Positions 1 through 10,865 of a stretch of DNA of 64,000 nt are shown here, in pieces. Below the pieces are notes generated by a model. It made no database searches and was not told the origin of the DNA. It saw only the letters and a program-made list of their open reading frames with translations. Source of the DNA: Cosmopolites sordidus (taxonomy: Eukaryota; Arthropoda; Insecta; Coleoptera; Curculionidae); NCBI GenBank assembly GCA_031761425.1, contig JARFXV010000595.1, positions 372,001-436,000 on the forward strand, in the 5' to 3' direction. Made by a program: the position numbers and the translations under genes. Position 1 is the first letter of the stretch. Each line of letters opens with the position of its first letter.

Positions 1-2
1 AT

Positions 3-137
3 CAAGAAGTTGCGGACTTCGTGTGCCACTGGCTGATGACCCAAACTCAAAGTTTCTATGAGCAACGAATTCACAAGCTTCCAAACCGCTGGGCAAAATA
101 TGTCGAGCGTGGAGGAGTGTCGAAAAATGATCAATAG
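3..137 (+). pseudogene. Mariner transposase, C-terminal tail only
   Basis: The frame is open from the window edge and runs 44 codons to a TAG. It carries the block FYEQRIHKLPNRWAKYV, which has the spacing of the terminal 'GI.KL..RW.K' block of mariner transposases. The catalytic DDD core must lie upstream of the window, so neither activity nor length can be judged. No terminal inverted repeat was recognised in the AT-rich sequence that follows. Assignment is from family knowledge; the stop and the motif are seen directly. Confidence 0.72.
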
Positions 138-391
138 TTTGTATTATTTTATAAATAATATATTCCACTTAACAAAATCCAGTCTAGTTTTAATATTGTT
201 TTTACTTAACCAAGGCTTTTTTCGGGCCACACGTCCATGATATCCATGTTTTCTTATACAACAGCGTATTGTTTCAGTGCTGACTACATTTTGAGAATAG
301 TATTCTACCAATGTTTTGAACTTAGGTGCACTAATTTTAGGGTTTTTAAGTACTTCTTTTAAAATAAAACGGTGGTTTCTTTTATTTAATA

Positions 392-1480
392 ACTAGCTGA
401 CCCGACAGACGTCCTGTACAAATTTCAATAAATTTGTTTGTGATTGTTTTGTGAATTTGCGATAAATTATTGGAAATGTGTAAATACAGTAAAATTTTGT
501 TTGTTTGTCTGTTTTTTTTGTTTGTCTTGCACGTTTATACAAATTCATTGTCACGCGATTGGTTTCTATTGACCGATGATCTTATTCGATGCATATCATC
601 TTCGATTGCATTTTCTCTTTCTTCTTGTGTACGTGATAATCGATTCCGATTTAATTTCATTTCGCTCTTTGCGTTGCTCTGCAGTTCGATTAGATTGAAA
701 ATTTGTTTGATTTGTAGTATTGCGAGTTCCGCGACGTAAATTGCTCCGTTTTATTGGTGGTATTGCAATGCGATTAAATTGTGTCAATTCAATTCAATTG
801 TGTCGATTGCGACACAATGTGCGATGCGAAGAATTACAATTCAACTGAAAATGGACAATGACACTTTGTTGTTACTGTATAACCTTTTGTCACTTTAAAC
901 TCAGATAAAACGATGAAATTTCATTTCATGACGTAGCGAAATAAATTGGAATATACATAAAATAACTATATTTGTTGGACAGATCGCGAAACAACACAAA
1001 TGTAAAAACAAATGTAGTTTTATTTTAATTTAAGCTGGAATGCATTTTTCCTAATTTTTCTCCAGATTTTCTAGATTTTTTTTCAAGTGAAAACATTTAA
1101 TTGAGTTATTTCCATCCCGGGAGCATAACGAACAAAACAAAAGAAGAATCAACCAAATATGTCGTTCCTATCGTCAGTTATGATCGAGATGCATACAAAA
1201 ATTATGATTTGTGCAATTTGTCCGAATTTTCCGACTTTTCTTTGTCTCGCTTTTTTTTCCTAAAAATTTTTCCATAAACCATAACGAACAAAACAAAAAA
1301 GAATAACGCATATCCATCGCTCGAATCTTGAGTTATGGTCTTGAGTTCATACGAAAATCCCATAGAATCCCATTCAGTTTTTCCCGATTTTTTTCCAATT
1401 TTTCCAATTTTTCTTTCCATAAAAATCTTATTCGGACTATAACGAACATTTAGAAAAGCTGTTTTGAGGGGATCTAAGTA
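392..1480. repeat. Insect-type interspersed repeat, class unsettled
   Basis: The block opens with CTAGCTGACCCGACAGACGT, a word I associate with dispersed insect repeats. Further on it holds two similar modules, around 1126 and 1279, that share CATAACGAACAAAACAAAA, plus a third, CGGACTATAACGAACAT, near 1433. The modules are separated by T-rich stretches. The minus strand of its left part carries the Helitron-leader-like remnant listed separately. Boundaries are approximate, because no terminal repeat or target duplication was found. Confidence 0.45.
530..787 (-). pseudogene. Helitron-type N-terminal leader remnant (arginine-rich)
   Basis: On the minus strand one frame reads RSNLRRGTRNTTNQ followed by RTAEQRKERNE. 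After a frameshift near 600, a second frame reads EDDMHRIRSSVNRNQSRD. Basic, glutamine/glutamate-rich leaders of this kind (LGRRTRN..., TAEQR..R) occur at the N-terminus of PIF1-helicase/Helitron proteins in arthropods, and that is the basis of the call. No Rep or helicase domain lies nearby, so this is an isolated leader fragment at best. A basic repeat of another origin remains possible. Confidence 0.42.
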
Positions 1481-1664
1481 AGTGGTAGACGGAAAGCGCA
1501 AGGTCATGAGAGTATGGGGAATGGATCAAAACATCTGTCAAGTTGCGACAGTTTGTGTCGGGTGACCAAAGTCACCTGTGGTCTGGCACTGTCTCGATGG
1601 TACGTAATGCCCTCTCTGTTGGATAATTCAGGTCGTTTCTGATTGATTGTTTGTTTTAATTCAC
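1481..1664. other. No recognisable feature
   Basis: Unique-looking non-coding sequence that includes the more GC-balanced stretch 1540-1620. I see no frame, repeat or RNA structure that I can name. Confidence 0.4.
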
Positions 1665-1862
1665 TTAGTCATGAACAGTATTTCTTCGAATTAATGATCT
1701 AGTTTTCAGGTCATAGCTCAATAGAATAAATGATTCTTTTCCTTTCCAACCAAATGTAAAATAACGTTCTTCAGATATAAATTCAGGTGTAAATTTTGTG
1801 CTGATTGAAGGGGCGTCTCCGTGCTTACACCATGATTTATCATGATTTATTCTGCTTAACAT
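1665..1862 (-). CDS. Unrecognised coding-like ORF, 65 codons
   Basis: An uninterrupted minus-strand frame with balanced, protein-like composition: it contains WCKHGDAPS, ISEERYFTFGWKGKESF and ILLSYDLKTR. Aromatic and charged residues are mixed as in a globular domain, unlike the low-complexity frames around it. I do not recognise a family and invent no function. It may be an exon or an element fragment; the neighbouring sequence supplies no continuation in frame. The start methionine is simply the first available ATG and is not supported by context. Confidence 0.3.
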   Translation of the reverse strand: MLSRINHDKSWCKHGDAPSISTKFTPEFISEERYFTFGWKGKESFILLSYDLKTRSLIRRNTVHD

Positions 1863-2519
1863 TATGATGCATAATCCGTTAGCAATAGCACTTGGTTTTC
1901 GATCGTCAGCTGTGAATGCGCCGTGAAACGGGGCAAAAACCTTAATGTACTCAAAAGAGCTTTTAAGTGAATGAACAATTTCTTATCACATTTTCGGTCT
2001 CCAAAATATAATGCTTTGTATCTTTTTAGAATAACAATTTTGTTTTATAAATTAGCAATACACAAAAGTTTATTTCTATTAAGCTATGTACAAGAGAATA
2101 TGGATTTTTAAATTTTTCCAATTCATTATTGACAAACAGACAATATATCCGATTACACATTTTTTATTATTCTTATTATTTATTTATTTATTCTTATTTT
2201 ATAATTTTTATTATTTATTTTCTAATAACACAGATCAACAAATTTAAACTTTTTTGAGGTAACATTGATGAAAATAGGGATATATAAAGTATTTTGTAGT
2301 CCTAAATTCGAACATGATAAGCTAATTACTGTAACACGTACAGTTTTTTTTTGTTACAGGGGGTCGGTGGTAGGAAAAAGAAGGAAACGACATATTTTTA
2401 CAATCTAATATTTATTTAATATAAACATGTAACACGTGTCAAATCAATGCAAATACATTACTGAAGATTATGTCAATAAAAAATATATTACATGATATGT
2501 CATACAGGGACAAAAATGT
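1863..2519. other. AT-rich intergenic stretch
   Basis: No supportable gene. Contains ATTT/TTATT low-complexity sequence around 2155-2225 and a GGGGGTCGG island near 2360. Confidence 0.5.
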
Positions 2520-2960
2520 TCACTTTTTTCCCTTGAGTTCTGTAACATCATCTCTTTTTAAAAACCAGCAGTAGTCGCCCAACGTACATGGGTTTTAGCA
2601 TCTCTGGTATCTTGCTTCCATCGTCCTGATGTCTTAGTGAAGCTTCTGTCCTTGTTCGTCGCTTACTGCACCCAAATTTTCTGGAAAAAATCCAAATGGG
2701 AGTGTTCAAAATGCATTTTTAAGAACATGCGACACCCTAGTATTACATAGGCTTTCAAGACTTCATCTATGAGTTTTTATAGTGTTTATCTCTCTTGCTG
2801 CCGAGAAATCCTTTCACTGCACTTACAAAACACTTCCAAGCTGTTAATTTCTTTTAATATAATTTTTCTTTAAAACGGAAATCACCTAGAAGCTACCTTA
2901 TTTGAGATCCAATAAAGGTGCATTCTTTTAATTTTGCTTCACTTAATTAAGGAAACATAT
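2520..2960 (-). pseudogene. 'Family Z' protein remnant, C-terminal part (copy 1)
   Basis: Read on the minus strand in several frames, this stretch gives LSEAKLKECTFIGSQIR, then a lysine-rich FLGSKRDKHYK segment, then LGAVSDEQGQKLH, and ends with GDYCWFLKRDD. The order matches an unnamed single-exon arthropod protein family that occurs in many copies per genome, with signature blocks around 'EKLK.G.F.GPQIR', 'NLGAVSDEQGERFHQDI' and 'DYCW.LKRD'. At least three frameshifts or stops break it, so it is dead. The second, longer copy is at 48960-50545. The family's function is unknown to me; its copy number suggests a mobile or retro-copied origin. Confidence 0.6.
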
Positions 2961-4489
2961 CTTTAAGGAACTTGAAACAATTAATATAATTAATATTATA
3001 ATAATTCAAAGACCTCATGATATAAAGGAGAATTAGATCTTGGGAAAGTATCAGAAAATGGGACGTGCTAGACCATTTCTGTGAAAAGGTGTTTTAATAA
3101 CTACCTAAATGAAACGCAAAAAGAGCATTCTCATCAATGATAAAAAAAATTACGTCGGACCGCGTAATGTTTTTAGGGTATGACGGCGAGGTCTGAAGAA
3201 ATATGGTATGGGCAATTTTCTTTAAGGAGCTCTGTTCTTCTTAATAAGTATTCATAAATTACAACTGATTAATATATGGGAATTTTTTAGTAAGTTTTAA
3301 TGGATTGTTATCTATAGATAAATAAGCAACATATATAAAAAATATTTTAAAGACTTACCAGTAGGCATGAGCACTTGCCAATAGTACATGAATGCGCATG
3401 AATATGTACAAAATATGCACATGAATGCGCATGTGCATATTTAGTATTCGTATGGTTGAGACACTGATGCGGTGTGGTACCCAGTGCATTTGCAGTATAC
3501 GTTTATAGCATATTATTTCAGATGCTTCAATCTGTCTTTGACAAGTGACATTTAGTTTTATTATACCTGGTTTGATTTTCCGATTCTGATTCGTCATTTT
3601 TACCTCTCTTTCACCTCCTGTTTTAGATCCACCCTGTCAACGTCCATTATTTGTATGACATCTCTTTCTCGAAGGATGCAATTATGGTGGTATGGTCTGT
3701 AAATTGCAAGTTTACTATCCTCCTTGCAGTTGGCTCACACCCCACCAACCTAGCCTTATAGCCTTTTTAATTTTTCATTCCAGACAAATATTAAGGAGAG
3801 AAGAAATGACGCCGTCTCGATGGTCTACTCCGATGATGAAGTTCTCTGACAAAAGGCGTTTAATTTATGTACAGTGATTTTAGGAGAAATATAAAGTGAT
3901 TCGGTACTACCATTTCTCGCAGAATAATCCAGCCATAATTACATCTTATGGCAGAGATAGTCGTGGTATAAAAATTGTATTTAGGATGGACATATGCGCT
4001 CCCCATAACGCTTGTCTACTCATTGGCACTGCCCATATTTGGATTTGTGTCAATCATAAGATGCTCATTATTCAGATTCATTTCCAGGTATTGAGAAGTT
4101 CACTATTCACATATTAAATGTAATAAAAAATTACAATATTAATTTTTGTGAACATAGATATAGTAGTGCTACAGAAAACCAACAATTAAAACTTACTTAT
4201 CAGTAGACATAATTTGTACCGTCTATAATTTGTAACCATCTTCCTTAAATGGAAACTATATGGAGACTTTTTTTATTGCTTTTTGGTATAATGAATTTGG
4301 AATTTCGTGTAAATTTAAAATTGAGACATAATTATTTGTTTTTCCTAAACAAATGTCATCTGATGTATAAACATTTTAGTACAATAAAATCCAAGTATCA
4401 AGAGTTCCCATAAGTAATATAGTTTTTTTCACATTTTTAAAACATTGCCATATACGGACGATAAAATAATATATTGATATTTATTTTTT
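2961..4489. other. Unassigned AT-rich interval
   Basis: No gene that I can support. A short cluster of ATGAATGCGCATG-type repeats lies at about 3385-3442. The segments 3600-3850 and 3896-4117 are less AT-rich and hold short open frames without recognisable motifs. Confidence 0.4.
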
Positions 4490-4845
4490 TTTATTTGGGT
4501 TTTTCGCCACGATCTAAAACTGAAAAAATATCAAACATATCTGTTCTTATGTAAATAAAGAATCACTGGGTAAAAACAAAAAACCAAACGGAGACAAATT
4601 TCTCAGTAATTCTTTTTTGTAATACATTTGCCTAACGGACAACATTTTCAAAATATAAAAAATGTTCTAAAAAAATATACAAACTTTTAACATTAACGTT
4701 TCGGGAAGTATTCTTCTTCCGTTTTCAAAACGAATCTAAAAATAAATTATATTAATTTCTATAAATTCTGAAAAGATAGAAAGTAAATATATTTTTGTGT
4801 ATGTTAATGATACTTACATTGACAATTAGTTTTTAATGACAGTGG
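4490..4845 (-). mobile_element. Penelope-like terminal fragment, PLE-2 copy 1
   Basis: This block is the reverse complement of 9287-9640 over roughly 350 bp, with high similarity. On the minus strand it contains ACTTCCCGAAACGTTAATG, preceded by GAAAACGGAAGAAGAATA. This is a short stem capped by the CGAAACGT word typical of the degenerate hammerhead-ribozyme motif in Penelope-like element terminal repeats. No reverse transcriptase or GIY-YIG frame accompanies it. Its outer end abuts a (TA)n array, as does its partner's. The repeat pair is seen; the PLE assignment is inference. Confidence 0.5.
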
Positions 4846-4853
4846 CATACTCT

Positions 4854-4856
<3 letters not shown>

Positions 4857-4942
<86 letters not shown>
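4857..4942. repeat. (TA)n array, 86 bp
   Basis: Pure TA dinucleotides between PLE-2 copy 1 and a short foldback unit. The same length is seen in the array at 9201-9286. Confidence 0.97.
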
Positions 4943-4943
<1 letters not shown>

Positions 4944-4956
4944 CTTGACCTATACT

Positions 4957-5255
4957 GTGTGATTGAGATTGCGTATTGAAATATTTAAATGTTTTTAATT
5001 GTATTCTTTAGAATCGGGAACCATATTGAATTTATATCTACCGAAGGCATAGCAATACAGTAATTTTTATTTAAATAAAAATAAATATAATTAATTTAAA
5101 TAAAAATAAGTGTATTCTATGTCTTCTAGGTCTATGTATATCCTATGGTCTATGTCTTCTAGTCTATGTATTCTAGGTAGATTTAAATTCAATATGGTTC
5201 CCGATTCTAAAGAATACAATTAAAAACATTTAAGAATTTCAATACACAATCATAA
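4957..5255. repeat. Short foldback unit, arms of about 75-85 bp
   Basis: The sequence around 4959-5042 reappears as its reverse complement at about 5177-5252. Both arms contain TTCTTTAGAATCGGGAACC in opposite orientation. The spacer of about 130 bp is A/T-rich and carries two or three copies of TCTATGTCTTCTAG. The unit lies exactly between a (TA)n array and the 3' end of LINE-A copy 1. It may be a small inverted-repeat element; no target duplication was identified. Confidence 0.72.
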
Positions 5256-5269
5256 TTATACAGTAATTG

Positions 5270-7640
5270 GCATTTGTTGTTGTTAGCATTCATTTGCGCC
5301 CATACTAATTCCATTCTTTCGCTATGAGCTCTTTTCCTTTCGTCAGACCAAGTTGTTCCAGTCTTCCTACATTTTTCTCTCTGGCGAACCTTCCAAACGT
5401 CAACCTTGTGTCTGAAACAGCCTCTATCCTGAATTTCACTTTGTGTAATATTTGCTGATCTTAGGTCCTCTTTAATTGCAGCAATCCATTTAATTATTTC
5501 TACTCTAGCTCTACTCCTATTTTAATAAAATTCGACTATTTGTCTAATTAGCCTACTCGGATTCATCCGTAAAACTGAAGTCTTCTTTTTCTCATATCGC
5601 TATGTATATCTGTGTATTGTTTGATTTCTTGTTTTTCTCGAAGTCGGAATGTTGTGCTATTTATTTGTTTGGGGCCTAGGATTTTTCTTTTCATTTTTTC
5701 AATGTCCTCGATGTCTCTCTTTCTATTCAAAATGATGCGTTTCTGCCCCACATAGACATTCCTTGCTTAATAACTGTGTTGTAATGTCTCAGTTTTGTGT
5801 TTTTATATTTTGTGTAAGTCTCAATGCCGTTTCCATTTTTTGACATCTACCCTTATTTTCCGTTTTTTCCAACCCATTTTCCATTATTATATCACTCAAA
5901 AATTTGAATTGAGACACTAGAAATGGTGTTCTTAGTCTGTTGCAGGTCATGTATTGTGTCATTTTAAAGGAAATTTAGAGTTCTAACTTTTCTGCTGTTT
6001 CTTTTAGGATTTCAATCTGTTTCTGTGCCGTTAATACATTTTGAGCCAAAATTGCTAGATCATCAGCAATCGCCAGACAATCAATTTTGTTGTTGGTTCT
6101 CCCCAGTTTAATGGGCTGGTCAATATTCAGAGCCGACTTTTTTTCACGCCACTCCTGTATTACTTTTTCTAGAACACAGTTAAATAAGAGTGGCGAGAGT
6201 CCCATGAATTTAACTTTTGACCTTGTATTAGTTAGTGTTGCTTTAATAATTGCCAGCGTTTTTAAATCTAGTCCTTGTTCTTTCAAGATTCGGTCTGTTC
6301 AGGCAGAATCTGTTCAAGGCAGGATTTGCCCGATCGAAAACCTGCTTAATATTCACCAATTTTAGGTTCTAACTATTCCTGTGCTCTGTAAAAGTTCCGG
6401 GTGTTATTTTTTTGACAATCTTTTTCTATTTCATTAAGTTGATTGTTTTCATATTTTCTTTTACTTTGTCTAATTAGCTTCGATGTTTCTTTTCTTACTG
6501 CCAAAAATATGTTATAGTTTATTATTGTTTTTTGACTGTTCCAATCTTTGAATGCTTTACTTCGGGTTAATACTGCTTGCTTGCAAACTTCATCCCACCA
6601 CGGATGTTTTCTATGTTTTTGTAACGGGACCAATTTTAAGTCTGTTTTAATAATTTTTTGTTTCAATTCTTGCCAGTTCTGTGTTGGTTGTTTATCAAGC
6701 TCTTCTGTTAGGGTTGGTTTTATTTTCGTTGGGTCGAACTTTGGTATTAGCAGTCTCTTTTGAATAAGTTTTCGAGGTTTTAAGCTAAGTTTGATTCTAG
6801 TCAAGTAGTGATCCGTGTTAGCTCCTTTCCTGAGTTGAACATTCAAAATCTCTTTGTAATTAGGGTACGAAATGGGCAACATGGCCAATTTGAAATTCAC
6901 CCATATACGTGTTTTGGCACCTCCAGGTCTTTTGTTTTGTTATTTTCTTCTTAAAATGGGCATTATTGACAGTATTTTTAGATTAAACTGTGATAGTGTC
7001 ATAAGTCGATTATTTACTGGCTGGACATTAGTTATAGAACCAAGAATGTTTCTTGAGATAGCGACAGCAACACCGAGATGTGGTGTATTTTTGAGTATTC
7101 TTTTGTCCGTTTTACTTTTAAAAAGTCTGTAGTTGCTGAATTCCAAGGTGTTATCATCTGTCAATCAGGTTTCTTGCAAAGCTAAAATTTGGATTTTTTG
7201 CTGATTCAATGTTCGCCCCAATTCGTATAGTTTTCCTGGACGCAGGAGAGAATTGATATTTACCGTTCCAAAGAAAGTTTTTGTTTTTGGTTTCAGACGT
7301 TGGCCAGAGGTCTCCGACTCCCTCTGAATGATTTTGCGTTTAAGCCCGGGCGCCCCAGAATCCGAAAGTCCGGTTGTACCAGCAAAGCTGGCAGAGGATT
7401 GTCCACCTCTTGGAGTAATTTTGTAATTACTAGAACGCTTCATCTTGTACTTTGAATTAAAGGTTTGAACCATGACGGTTCAGAGGTTAAGACTGGAGGG
7501 GTTAGTTCCAGAATTTAAATATCAGCCGCACCACTAGTGAACAGACGCTGACCACTCAACCGCTTGATACAAGTCAGACTTGTAATATCGTCCCTTAAAA
7601 CGTTGTTTAAGTCCCAGTTTATTACAATTTATGCTCCCTC
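5270..7640 (-). pseudogene. LINE-A copy 1 (non-LTR, endonuclease + RT), internally deleted
   Basis: Minus-strand non-LTR retrotransposon with the same order as copy 2. Leader ATG at 7473, APE-type endonuclease start (GTVNINSLLRPGKL, LALQET), a linker with KHPWWDEVCKQAV, and RT motifs AIADDLAIL near 6075. The 3' part includes the conserved tail up to about 5270. Relative to copy 2 it lacks most of the endonuclease (junction near 6945), the region between linker and RT (near 6375), a segment near 6300, and the RQGDG block (near 6205). The catalytic DD is still present but the frame is broken repeatedly. About 170 bp upstream of the ATG look like 5' UTR. Clade is RTE-like but not settled. Confidence 0.85.
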
Positions 7641-7927
7641 AACGTTATTCAATAATTGATGTGATAAAAGCCGTTATTGACATGTTGCCCAGCAGTTTCC
7701 TCCATTTATTCTTAGGAATACTTTGAAGATTCGGCCTTGTTTTAGTTAGTATGAATGGAAGTTAAATTTAAAGAAAACTACTAACGCCATCTATTGAGAC
7801 AATATGTATAATCTGAAAGCTGTAAAACTCTATAAAATAAGACTGTCGTCATTAGAATTGATCAACGGATTGTCAAGTTTAGCGTTTAAAGTGACAGTAC
7901 CTTTTGTTATCTCGTCATCAAAACACA

Positions 7928-8605
7928 ATGGACCAAAGAGCTAATATGAAATTTTGTTTCAAGTTCAGTAATATTTTTACAGAAACATTTGAATTGATGA
8001 AAAAAGTTTATTGTGCACGTGTATTCGAGTGATATAAGTGATTCCAGAACGGTTGTGATGCTTCAAAAGGCGACTCAAAACTAGACCGACCACAAAACAA
8101 AAATCGTGATGAGTTGGTGGAAAAAGTGCGTGAAACGATCGCATATTATGCCCATTTGATTGTAAGGTAGATAATGGAGGAATTAAATACGACCAAATAC
8201 ATGATTCACGAAATTTTGACAAAGGGTTTAAATAGACGGAAAGTCTGTGATCGACTTGTTCCTCATGCCTTAAATGAAGACCAAGAAATTGCTCGCTTTG
8301 AACATTGCAAGAATTTTATTGATATAGCGAGAGTGAACTGCACACTCTTGAAATCGATTGTAACTGGGGACGAGACTTGGTGTTTCAAGTATGATCCTCA
8401 AGCAAAGCTTCAAAGTGCTACGAGGAAGTCCCCAGGCTCTCCGAAATCGAAAAAATTGCGTATCCAGAAGTCACGAGAGAAGACAATGTTGATCTGTTTT
8501 TACGATTCTGAAGGTATTATACTTCGGCAATTTGTCCCACAGAGCCAAAATATAACTGGCAAATCTTATCTGGGTATTTTGCATTTTTTTACTATGGTGA
8601 GTTCA
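7928..8605 (+). pseudogene. Mariner transposase, 3'-truncated
   Basis: Starts with ATG at 7928 (MDQRANMKFCFKF) and shows the N-terminal helix-turn-helix region, interrupted by stops near 8030-8060. The clean frame from 8174 reads TTKYMIHEILT, RRKVCDRLVPH, then the first catalytic block TGDETWCFKYDP near 8370 and SPGSPKSKKLR. It ends at KSYLGILHF. The second and third catalytic aspartates and the 3' terminal repeat are missing, so the element is dead. The pattern fits the irritans-like mariners. The ATG at 8174 is not the true start, because homology extends 80 codons upstream. Confidence 0.85.
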
Positions 8606-9198
8606 ATCTAATAATCGGCTTTACAAAATGAGTTCAGATGCTGCATAATACCAGAGATATTTTCCCTCAATTTTTTATTATAATGTTTTTGCTTAAAAAG
8701 ATTTTGATTTTTTTTAATTTGACGAGAAACACATTTTATTACTGTTTATAGCATATACTATTTATAGTATTTACAAGCACTACACAATAATAAAATAAAC
8801 AAATAATAAACATAAAATAAACAATTTTTCAAGACCAATTCTAAAACATAAATATCAGAGTACCAAAACTGCAACGTAAGCTTTGTCACATAAGAATTTA
8901 TATTGGCTGTGTTGCGCGATTGTCGGATCTCGTCTGTGTTAATAATCAGACACCTGTTTACAAATGATGTTGGCGCCACCTATAACGATATACTGAAACC
9001 TCAATAGTATAAAAGATATAAAAAATGTGAAATTTGAGTTCCAACAAAAAATCGTCAGAATTCGTTTTAGGACGCACTGATTCGAATGGTAACTATATAC
9101 ACGCGAAAAATGATGAGGTCCGATTTCGGATCTCTTCTTTAAAAAAATATCTCGGCTTAAGCGCGGTATTACAAAAATGGATCTCGCCTCCTACGGAA

Positions 9199-9200
<2 letters not shown>
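8606..9200. other. Unassigned interval before a (TA)n array
   Basis: Contains an open plus-strand frame from about 9034 into the TA array (LKKYLGLSAVLQKW is its most protein-like part). I recognise no family. The portion encoded by TA repeats is an artefact of the repeat. Confidence 0.35.

Positions 9201-9286
<86 letters not shown>
9201..9286. repeat. (TA)n array, 86 bp
   Basis: Pure TA dinucleotides directly abutting PLE-2 copy 2. Confidence 0.97.
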
Positions 9287-9290
<4 letters not shown>

Positions 9291-9640
9291 TTATATAATT
9301 GTCACTGTAAATATGATTGGCATACACAAAAATATATTTACTTCCAATCTTTTCAGAATTCATAGAAATAAATATCATTTATTTTTAGATTCGTTTTGAA
9401 AACGGGAGGAGAATATTTCCCGAAACTTTAACGTGAAAAGTTTGTATATTTTTTAGAACATTTTTTATATTTATAAAATTTTGTTCGTTAGGCAAATTTA
9501 TTACAAAAAAGAATCACTGAGAAATTTGTCTCCGTTTGGTTTTTTTACCCAATAATTCTTTATTTACATAAGAACAGATATTTTTGATATTTTTTGAGTT
9601 TTAGATCGTGGCGAAAAACCCAAATAAAGAAAAAATATAT
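9287..9640 (+). mobile_element. Penelope-like terminal fragment, PLE-2 copy 2
   Basis: Inverted partner of 4490-4845. It shares GATTCGTTTTGAAAACGG, a stem-forming GGAGGAGAATATTTCCC and the following CGAAACTTTAACG, then TTTGTCTCCGTTTGG and GATCGTGGCGAAAAACCC. The GGGA...TCCC stem followed by CGAAAC resembles the reduced hammerhead motif of Penelope-like terminal repeats. No coding part remains. Confidence 0.5.
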
Positions 9641-10189
9641 GAACACGCCACAATCATTTGGACATTATATTGATATTTACTGTGCTTATTGACAAATTTG
9701 GAAAAAAAGAAATTCCCTATAGAAAAGGAAGAACAAAATATAAATAAGTTGCATATTTTATATTTTCAGATTCAGGCTTTTTGAGTTTCGAAAGCATAAC
9801 AATATCACTAATGCCACAAGGGTTTGCTATTATCCTAGAATTTTGGAGAGTCAGTGCTGGTTTATAAATTTTACGAACGATGATTCATTATTTACGACGA
9901 TCTGGGAGACCTCTTGAGTTTGAAGAGGAAATTGGCTGCAACCGAAACTGATCTCAAATAGATCATCCAGGAACTAGTAACAACGCTTAAAACTTCATGG
10001 TTCATAATTCAAGGGTGTTTGGAACAACTGGACAAAGTGCAAAGAGAAGGGATGTGGGTGACAGATTAACTTTCAGTTTATAACAAAATTTAACGTATAA
10101 CCATCTGCCATTCATCTTCATCTTGTGTTACAAAAAACAAGGTTAGAATAGATTATCACTGGTCCCTTTAAGGCAACATTTATGAAAAC

Positions 10190-10857
10190 AGCGTCTCTAC
10201 TGCAATGTATTTACATAACGATGTACAAATGCCACTCTCAAAGTTTCGAGAAGTTGAAGAAGTTTAAAATCAAAAACATGTTCTATCAGCCGAAGAACAA
10301 TTTTGTGATAAAACATTATATACTGCATCAGATAGCCGGTATATTGTTTCATTACCCTTCAAAGTAAACTCAAGAAATAAGGTGAATCACGATTAATAGC
10401 AACGAAATGTTTTCCAAATTTAGAACCAAAGCTTTGTGCAACACAAAGTCCAGGACTTTGTGGGTCCAGAATACTTAATGCATCATTACGGAGTCATGCG
10501 AGAAGACAGACTGATAACGAAACTAAGATTGATTTTTGATGCTTCATGTGCAACTTCAACCGGTCTATCTCTATATGACATACAAAATGATTAGATCCGT
10601 TTTACCACAGAATTTATTTTCCATTATAATTCGATTCAAATTGCGTTCTATTGACTTATCATGCGATATCCAAAAGATTTATCGTCAAATTTTGACAGCA
10701 TCAAGTCAAAAAAATCTTCAGAAAATTTTATAAGGTTTGCATCCAAAACGGTTACGATTACGGTGAAGTGGCAAATGAATACGAAAAATATCGTCAAAAA
10801 TTGCCCACATCATTCGTCGTGATATGTACTTTACTGATTTGCACACTATAGTGGATA
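10190..10857 (+). pseudogene. BEL/Pao retroelement, RT part (left of hAT insertion)
   Basis: Decayed plus-strand reading in at least three frames. Near 10289 a frame reads AEEQFCDK and then SRYIVSLPFKVNSRNK, the block just upstream of the RT in BEL/Pao polyproteins. Near 10510-10560 it reads EDRLITKLRLIFDAS followed by STGLSLYD, the RT entry motif of that clade. Stops and frameshifts are frequent. The sequence continues on the far side of the hAT element that begins at 10866. Extent to the left is uncertain, since 9700-10190 shows no clear motif. Confidence 0.72.
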
Positions 10858-10865
10858 GCATAGAA
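10858..10865. repeat. Target-site duplication, left copy
   Basis: GCATAGAA, identical to 12530-12537. It flanks the hAT element and has the 8-bp length diagnostic of hAT insertion. Confidence 0.9.

Noticed and set aside
3355..3597. 80-codon minus-strand ORF
   Set aside because: Its C-terminal half is encoded by short ATGCGCATG-type repeats giving a histidine/isoleucine-rich string, and no family is recognisable.
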